From Pelomonas sp963422775 (GTDB taxonomy: Bacteria; Pseudomonadota; Gammaproteobacteria; Burkholderiales; Burkholderiaceae_C), in NCBI GenBank assembly GCA_963422775.4, contig CAUJSJ030000171.1, forward strand, positions 26,405 to 90,404: a DNA stretch of 64,000 bases, written 5' to 3'. Shown here piece by piece: positions 59,998-64,000 of the stretch. A program made the position numbers and the translations under genes. The notes beneath the pieces were generated by a model. That model had not been told where the DNA came from. It did not search any database and saw only the letters and a program-made list of their open reading frames with translations. The first letter of the stretch is position 1; each line of letters begins with the position of its first letter.

Positions 59998-61802
59998 ACA
60001 CCCCCGTCTCCCTGCGCCAGGCCGGCGCGTCCGACTGGCCCGCAGTGCAAGCCCTGCTGCTGGCGAACAAATTGCCCACCGAGGGCGCCCAGGCTCATCT
60101 CTCCACCTACCTGCTCGCCACGCAAGGCGGCGAAGTCGTCGGCTGCGCCGGCGCCGAGGTCTACGGCCCCGTCGCGCTGCTGCGTTCGGTGGCGGTTGCG
60201 CCCGGGCTGCACAAGCAGGGCATAGGCCGGCTGCTCGTCGAGCGGCTGCTGCAGGAAGCCCGCTCGCGCGACATCGCAACGCTCTATTTGCTGACCGTGA
60301 CGGCGCCCGAATACTTCGCGCAATACGGCTTCAAGCGCATGAAGATCGAGGATGCACCGCCAGCGCTCAAGGCCTCGGCAGAGTTCCAGGGTGCCTGCCC
60401 GGCCTGCGCAGCGCTGATGACGTTGACGCTGCGCGAGGCGCGGGTGGCCGATGGCTCGCTGCCCGTCGCCGTGCTGGGTGCCGGGCCGGTCGGGCTGGCG
60501 GCCGTGGCGCAGTTGATCGAGCGCGGCGTGCCCTTCGTCACGCTGGAAGCCGGCGCGGAGGTCGGCGCCAACCTGGTCGACTACGGCCATGTGCAGCTGT
60601 TCTCGCCCTGGCAGTTCGATATCGACCCTGCGATGGCTCGGCTGCTGGCGACGACCGGTTGGACGGCACCTCCGCCGGCCGAGCTGCCCAAGGCCGGCGA
60701 GGTGGTCCAGCGCGTGCTCAAGCCCTTCGCCGCCCTGCCACAGGTCGCGGCTTCTCTGAAGCTGGGCGCACGCGTGATGGCCATCAGCCGCGAGGGCTTC
60801 GACAAGGTCAAGAGCGCCGGCCGCGACAAGGCGGCCTTCCTGGTGCGCTATGCGCAGCACGGCCAGGTGCACGAGCTGCGTGCACGCGCGGTCATCGACG
60901 CGACGGGCACCTGGAACCAGCCCAACCCGGTGGGTGCCAACGGGCTGCAGGCCATCGGCGAGGCAGAGGCGCGGGACCGCATCTTCTACGGCATACCCGA
61001 CGTGGCGGGGGCACTGCGCAGCCGTTACGAAGGCAAGCGCACGCTGGTGGTGGGCGCCGGCCACTCCGCCGCGAATGCGCTGCTGGCGCTGGCCGAGCTG
61101 GCCAGGCAGGCTCCCGGCACGCGCCTGGCCTGGGCCGTGCGCTCGCCGGCGCTGCAACGCGTCTTCGGCGGTGGCGATGCCGACGCCCTGCCTGCCCGCG
61201 GCGCCTTGGGCGCCTCGCTGCGCCGGTTGCGCGAAGGCGGCGCGCTGGAGTTCTTCGGCGGACTGCGGATCGCGCGGATTGAGCCCGTGGATGGGCAACT
61301 GCGCGTCAGCGGCCTGGACAGCAACCAAGAGCCCGTCGTCGTCGACGGCATCGACGAGATCATCTGCGCGACCGGCCAGCGCCCCGACCTGCGCCTTGCC
61401 GGCGAGCTGCGTGTGAAGCTGGACCCTGGGCTGGAATCGACCGAAGCGCTCGGCCCGCTGATCGACCCCAACCTGCACAGCTGCGGCACCGTGCGGCCGC
61501 ATGGCCACCGCGAGCTGGCCCACCCGGAGCCCGGCTTCTACACCGTCGGCGTGAAGAGCTATGGCCGCGCGCCGACCTTCCTCATGGCAACAGGTTTCGA
61601 GCAGGCACGCTCCGTCGTCGCGGCCATCGCGGGGGACATGGACGCGGCCGACCGCGTCGAGCTGGATCTGCCGGCAACCGGTGTCTGCTCGGTCAACCTG
61701 GCGCCGGAGGCGGCAGTGGCCGCGCCCAGGTCAGGCTGTGGTCCGAAAGGCTGCGCGCCCGGGCCCACGGTGGCCCCGGTCCCGTCACGCTGCTGCAGTT
61801 GA
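59988..61802 (+). CDS. Fusion of GNAT acetyltransferase (ArsN2-like) and flavin-dependent monooxygenase (ArsO-like)
   Basis: A 604-residue two-domain protein. Residues 1-150 are a GNAT acetyltransferase with the acetyl-CoA loop KQGIGRLLVERLL (76-88) and the ArsN2-like YFAQYGFKR. From about 158 it is a flavoprotein: FAD motif GAGPVGLAAV (164-173), a second nucleotide motif VVGAGHSAANAL (about 353-364) for NADPH, and ICATGQRPDLRL. The last 25 residues are Cys-rich (SGCGPKGCAPGP and RCCS). Both halves are known as separate proteins in ars operons. Together they may acetylate and oxidise an organoarsenical; this is inference. A possible ribosome-binding AGGA lies about 10 nt upstream. Confidence 0.88.
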   Translation: MLLNTPVSLRQAGASDWPAVQALLLANKLPTEGAQAHLSTYLLATQGGEVVGCAGAEVYGPVALLRSVAVAPGLHKQGIGRLLVERLLQEARSRDIATLYLLTVTAPEYFAQYGFKRMKIEDAPPALKASAEFQGACPACAALMTLTLREARVADGSLPVAVLGAGPVGLAAVAQLIERGVPFVTLEAGAEVGANLVDYGHVQLFSPWQFDIDPAMARLLATTGWTAPPPAELPKAGEVVQRVLKPFAALPQVAASLKLGARVMAISREGFDKVKSAGRDKAAFLVRYAQHGQVHELRARAVIDATGTWNQPNPVGANGLQAIGEAEARDRIFYGIPDVAGALRSRYEGKRTLVVGAGHSAANALLALAELARQAPGTRLAWAVRSPALQRVFGGGDADALPARGALGASLRRLREGGALEFFGGLRIARIEPVDGQLRVSGLDSNQEPVVVDGIDEIICATGQRPDLRLAGELRVKLDPGLESTEALGPLIDPNLHSCGTVRPHGHRELAHPEPGFYTVGVKSYGRAPTFLMATGFEQARSVVAAIAGDMDAADRVELDLPATGVCSVNLAPEAAVAAPRSGCGPKGCAPGPTVAPVPSRCCS

Positions 61803-61804
61803 GC

Positions 61805-62992
61805 ATGGCCCAGAGTCGTCCGCGCGTCGTCGCCACGCTGGGCACCGCCCAGACGCTGGCCTGGGCGTCTTCCTACTACCTGCCGGCCATGCTGGCGCGG
61901 CCGATGGCGGCCGAGCTGGGCGTGTCGGAGCCGACGGTGTTCGCGGCGTTCTCGGCCGCGCTGGTGGTCTCGGCCCTCGTCGGGCCGCAGGCCGGCCAGC
62001 GCATCGACCGCTGGGGCGGCCGGCCGGTACTGGTGGCAACCAGCGGGCTGTTCGCGATGGGCCTGGCCGCCTTGGCCCTGGCGGGCGGGCCGCTCGGACT
62101 GTTCGCCGCCTGGCTGGTGATGGGTGTCGCAATGGGCAGCGGGCTGTACGAGGCGGCATTCGCGTCGCTGGTACGCCTGTATGGCCACGAGGCGCGCGGC
62201 CCCATCACCGGCATCACCCTGATCGCGGGCTTTGCGAGCACGGTGGGGTGGCCGCTGACGGCCGCGCTGGAGCATGCCTTCGGCTGGCGCGGCGCCTGCT
62301 GGGCCTGGGCGGGGTTGCATCTGCTGATCGGCCTGCCGCTGAACGCCTGGCTGCCGAAGGCGGGCTCGGCACCCGCGACGTCGACCCGCGCGCCGACTCC
62401 CGCCGCGGGTGAGGCGCCTCCGGTGCAAACGGCCGCGCTGCTCGCCTGGGTGTTTGCCGTCAGCTGGTTCATCAGCACGGCGATGGCGGCCCATCTGCCG
62501 CGGCTGCTCGGCGCCGTCGGCGCGGCGCCAGCCGCCGTCCTGCTGGTCAGCGCCCTGGTCGGGCCTGCCCAGGTCGCCGGACGGCTGGCGGAGTTCGGCT
62601 TCCTGCGCCACCTGCACCCGCTGCACTCGGCGCGCACCGCGGCACTGATGCACCCGCTGGGCGCCGCCTTGCTGGCGACGCTGGGCGCACCGGCGGTGGC
62701 CGCCTTCGCGCTGCTGCACGGCGCCGGCAACGGCATCCTGACCATCGCCAAGGGCACGCTGCCGCTGGCGCTGTTCGGGCCGCAGGGCTACGGGCAGCGC
62801 CAGGGCTTGCTGATGTTGCCGGCGCGGCTGGGCCAGGCGCTGTCGCCCTGGCTGTTCGGCCTGCTGCTGGCTGAGCTCGGCACGCGCGTGCTGTGGTTCT
62901 CTGCCGGCCTGGCACTGACCGCGCTCGCGGCTCTGTTGCTGATCCGGGTGCCGGCGCGCGCACCAAAGACTTCGTTGGAGAACACCGGATGA
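61805..62992 (+). CDS. MFS transporter of the ars island
   Basis: A 395-residue major facilitator with about 12 helices. The loop between helices 2 and 3 has GQRIDRWGGRPVLVAT, the classic MFS motif A variant. The middle linker is Ala/Pro-rich. It lies between the GNAT-flavoprotein fusion (2 nt gap) and the ArsN1-like gene (4-nt ATGA overlap), so efflux of an arsenical or its acetylated/oxidised product is likely. It is not ArsB or Acr3. The substrate is not shown by the sequence. Confidence 0.87.
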   Translation: MAQSRPRVVATLGTAQTLAWASSYYLPAMLARPMAAELGVSEPTVFAAFSAALVVSALVGPQAGQRIDRWGGRPVLVATSGLFAMGLAALALAGGPLGLFAAWLVMGVAMGSGLYEAAFASLVRLYGHEARGPITGITLIAGFASTVGWPLTAALEHAFGWRGACWAWAGLHLLIGLPLNAWLPKAGSAPATSTRAPTPAAGEAPPVQTAALLAWVFAVSWFISTAMAAHLPRLLGAVGAAPAAVLLVSALVGPAQVAGRLAEFGFLRHLHPLHSARTAALMHPLGAALLATLGAPAVAAFALLHGAGNGILTIAKGTLPLALFGPQGYGQRQGLLMLPARLGQALSPWLFGLLLAELGTRVLWFSAGLALTALAALLLIRVPARAPKTSLENTG

Positions 62993-63534
62993 ATATCCGC
63001 ACCGCCACGCTGGACGATGCCGCTGCCGTCGCCGCCATCTACGCACCCGTCGTGCAGCACACGACGATCTCCTTCGAGACCGAACCGCCCGACGCGGCCG
63101 AGATGCGCGCCCGCATCGACAAGACGCTGGCCAGCCTGCCCTGGCTGGTGGCCGAGGACGCCGCAGGGGCCGTGTGCGGCTATGCCTACGCCAGCAAGCA
63201 CCACGAGCGGGCGGCCTACCAGTGGTCGGTGGACACCACCGTCTACGTGCGCGAAGACATGCGCTGCCAGGGCGTGGGCCGGGCGCTGTACGCGCGGCTG
63301 CTGCCGCTGCTCGCAGAGCTGGGTTACTTCCAGGCTTTCGCGGGCATCGCATTGCCGAACGCGGACAGCATGGGGCTGCACCAGGCAGTCGGATTCGAGG
63401 CCATCGGCGTGTACCGGAACGTCGGCTTCAAGCACGGCGAATGGCGCGACGTGGGCTGGTGGCAGCGAAGCCTCAAGCCGCCCGCCGTGCCGAGCGCGCC
63501 CAGCCCCTTCAACGCATGGCCCGACCCCCAATGA
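62989..63534 (+). CDS. arsN1: ArsN1-like GNAT acetyltransferase (phosphinothricin/arsinothricin type)
   Basis: A 181-residue acetyltransferase of the PAT/ArsN1 family. It opens with MNIRTATLDDAAAVAAIYAP, then TTISFETEPPDAAEMRARI, the acetyl-CoA loop QGVGRALYARLLPLL and the substrate-loop signature VGFKHGEWRDVGWWQR. ArsN1 N-acetylates arsinothricin, an organoarsenical antibiotic; close relatives act on phosphinothricin. The ars context favours the former. The stop lies 3 nt before a strong hairpin shared with the opposite strand. Confidence 0.9.
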   Translation: MNIRTATLDDAAAVAAIYAPVVQHTTISFETEPPDAAEMRARIDKTLASLPWLVAEDAAGAVCGYAYASKHHERAAYQWSVDTTVYVREDMRCQGVGRALYARLLPLLAELGYFQAFAGIALPNADSMGLHQAVGFEAIGVYRNVGFKHGEWRDVGWWQRSLKPPAVPSAPSPFNAWPDPQ

Positions 63535-63558
63535 AAAGGCCGGCGCACAGCGCCGGCC
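63534..63558 (-). terminator. Terminator for the small Cys-rich peptide gene
   Basis: A perfect 9-bp stem ggccggcgc / gcgccggcc with an aca loop (63538-63558) is followed on the minus strand by four T. A second hairpin ggtctc/gagacc (63561-63580) lies between it and the small gene's stop. The stem also starts 3 nt after the arsN1 stop on the plus strand, so it may end both converging transcripts. Confidence 0.75.
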
Positions 63559-63580
63559 CAGGTCTCAGTTCAGCGAGACC

Positions 63581-63709
63581 TTACAGGCAGCACAGCAGCT
63601 GCTGGATGCAGCAGGCGAGGTCGCCGCAGCAGGCCTGAGCGGCGAAAGCGGCAGCGGACCCGCCCAGCAGGGCGACGGCGGCGCCAAGCTTGATCAGTTT
63701 CGATTTCAT
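63581..63709 (-). CDS. 42-residue secreted Cys-rich peptide
   Basis: A short gene read from the sequence. The start at 63709 has AAGGA 7 nt upstream. The product begins with a clear signal peptide (MKSKLIKLGAAVALLGGSAA, cleavage expected after AFA-A). The mature part is only about 18 residues with three Cys pairs in the pattern CC-x4-CC-x5-CC. Two hairpins, one a good terminator, follow the stop. The Cys pairs suggest binding of a thiophilic metal or metalloid such as As(III) or Cu(I) in the periplasm. It converges with the ars operon; family unknown. Confidence 0.8.
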   Translation of the reverse strand: MKSKLIKLGAAVALLGGSAAAFAAQACCGDLACCIQQLLCCL

Positions 63710-63754
63710 GGATTTCCTTTGAAAGATGGATGAATGCTGAGCGCAGACATCCAG

Positions 63755-64000
63755 CTAGTCAGGAGGCGTCCATGGCTCAGGTTGCAGGCCGGTGTCGAAC
63801 GTTGCCGTGGCGTGGTGCCACATCGAACCGTCGGCAGTCATCGTCAGCGGTTTCTGCGGCGTCGGCGCGAGCTGTGGGGCCGCGCAGGCCTGACAGCCGG
63901 CGCTGGCGCATTGCGTCATGCCCTTGCAGCCGTGCAGGCAGCAGTCGCTGTAGACGGCCGCCGTGCTCGCCGTGGCCTGCCCGACCAAGGCCAGGCAGCC
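63755..64000 (-). CDS. Small Cys-rich secreted protein (partial, N-terminus outside window)
   Basis: Eighty-one C-terminal residues are visible; the frame remains open to the window edge, reading GCLALVGQATASTA, which looks like the end of a signal peptide. The mature part starts with six Cys in 22 residues (DCCLHGCKGMTQC, ASAGCQAC), then a Pro-rich stretch and the tail PEPWTPPD. It lies upstream of the 42-residue Cys-rich gene on the same strand, 45 nt before its start. Metal or metalloid binding is inferred from the Cys pattern only. Confidence 0.7.
   Translation of the reverse strand, partial: GCLALVGQATASTAAVYSDCCLHGCKGMTQCASAGCQACAAPQLAPTPQKPLTMTADGSMWHHATATFDTGLQPEPWTPPD

Overview
The window is high in G+C with strongly G/C-biased third codon positions. 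Its gene families point to a betaproteobacterium of the order Burkholderiales, probably near the Roseateles/Mitsuaria/Rubrivivax group. The pointers are tandem TctC/Bug-type periplasmic binding proteins, PEP-CTERM proteins, an Ala/Lys-rich H1-like protein, MocR and LysE proteins, DUF2789, and many short-overlap (ATGA or TGATG) operons. The taxonomic call is inference from gene content only. No rRNA, tRNA, CRISPR array, insertion sequence or phage gene was seen.

Layout, 1-24.5 kb. A SulP transporter runs off the left edge behind a PEP-CTERM protein. Next comes a minus-strand operon in which two TPR-GGDEF proteins are translationally coupled to two Bug-type binding proteins. A peptide ABC transporter follows (two permeases and a double ATPase), with two equal-length binding proteins encoded divergently. 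Then come a SHOCT/PspC protein, a WS/DGAT acyltransferase with a histone-like tail, and a plus-strand series of two alpha/beta hydrolases, a GFA protein, a ClpP-like protease and a DUF885 protein. A convergent EF-hand/DUF1801/PCu(A)C group closes this part.

Layout, 24.5-45.7 kb. A DUF3494 PEP-CTERM-like protein is divergent from a GntR(YtrA)-ABC operon whose promoter contains a perfect palindrome. A c-di-GMP-I (GEMM) riboswitch precedes an unrecognised secreted protein. Kup, two large lipoproteins, an M48 protease, Crp and LuxR regulators (separated by a cluster of perfect hairpins), ZntB, an H1-like protein and Ppx/GppA follow, with a decayed metallo-beta-lactamase-fold remnant between the LuxR and ZntB genes.

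Layout, 45.7-57.1 kb. This part is mostly metabolic and transport genes: MocR/LysE, a glucose/sorbosone dehydrogenase-like protein, a TPR/HTH regulator broken by a one-base frameshift, DUF899, CysE, a CPA1 antiporter, MscS, DUF2789 and a PHB-depolymerase-type esterase.

Layout, 57.1-64 kb. This is an arsenic island. One operon is arsR-arsC-aquaporin-arsH, closed by a terminator. The next is a Cys-rich MarR regulator, a GNAT-flavoprotein fusion (ArsN2/ArsO-like), an MFS transporter and an ArsN1-like acetyltransferase. Two small Cys-rich secreted proteins on the opposite strand follow. No ArsB, Acr3 or ArsM is present in the window. The candidates most worth follow-up are the GNAT-flavoprotein fusion with its Cys-rich neighbours, the riboswitch-controlled secreted protein, and the coupled binding-protein/TPR-GGDEF operon.
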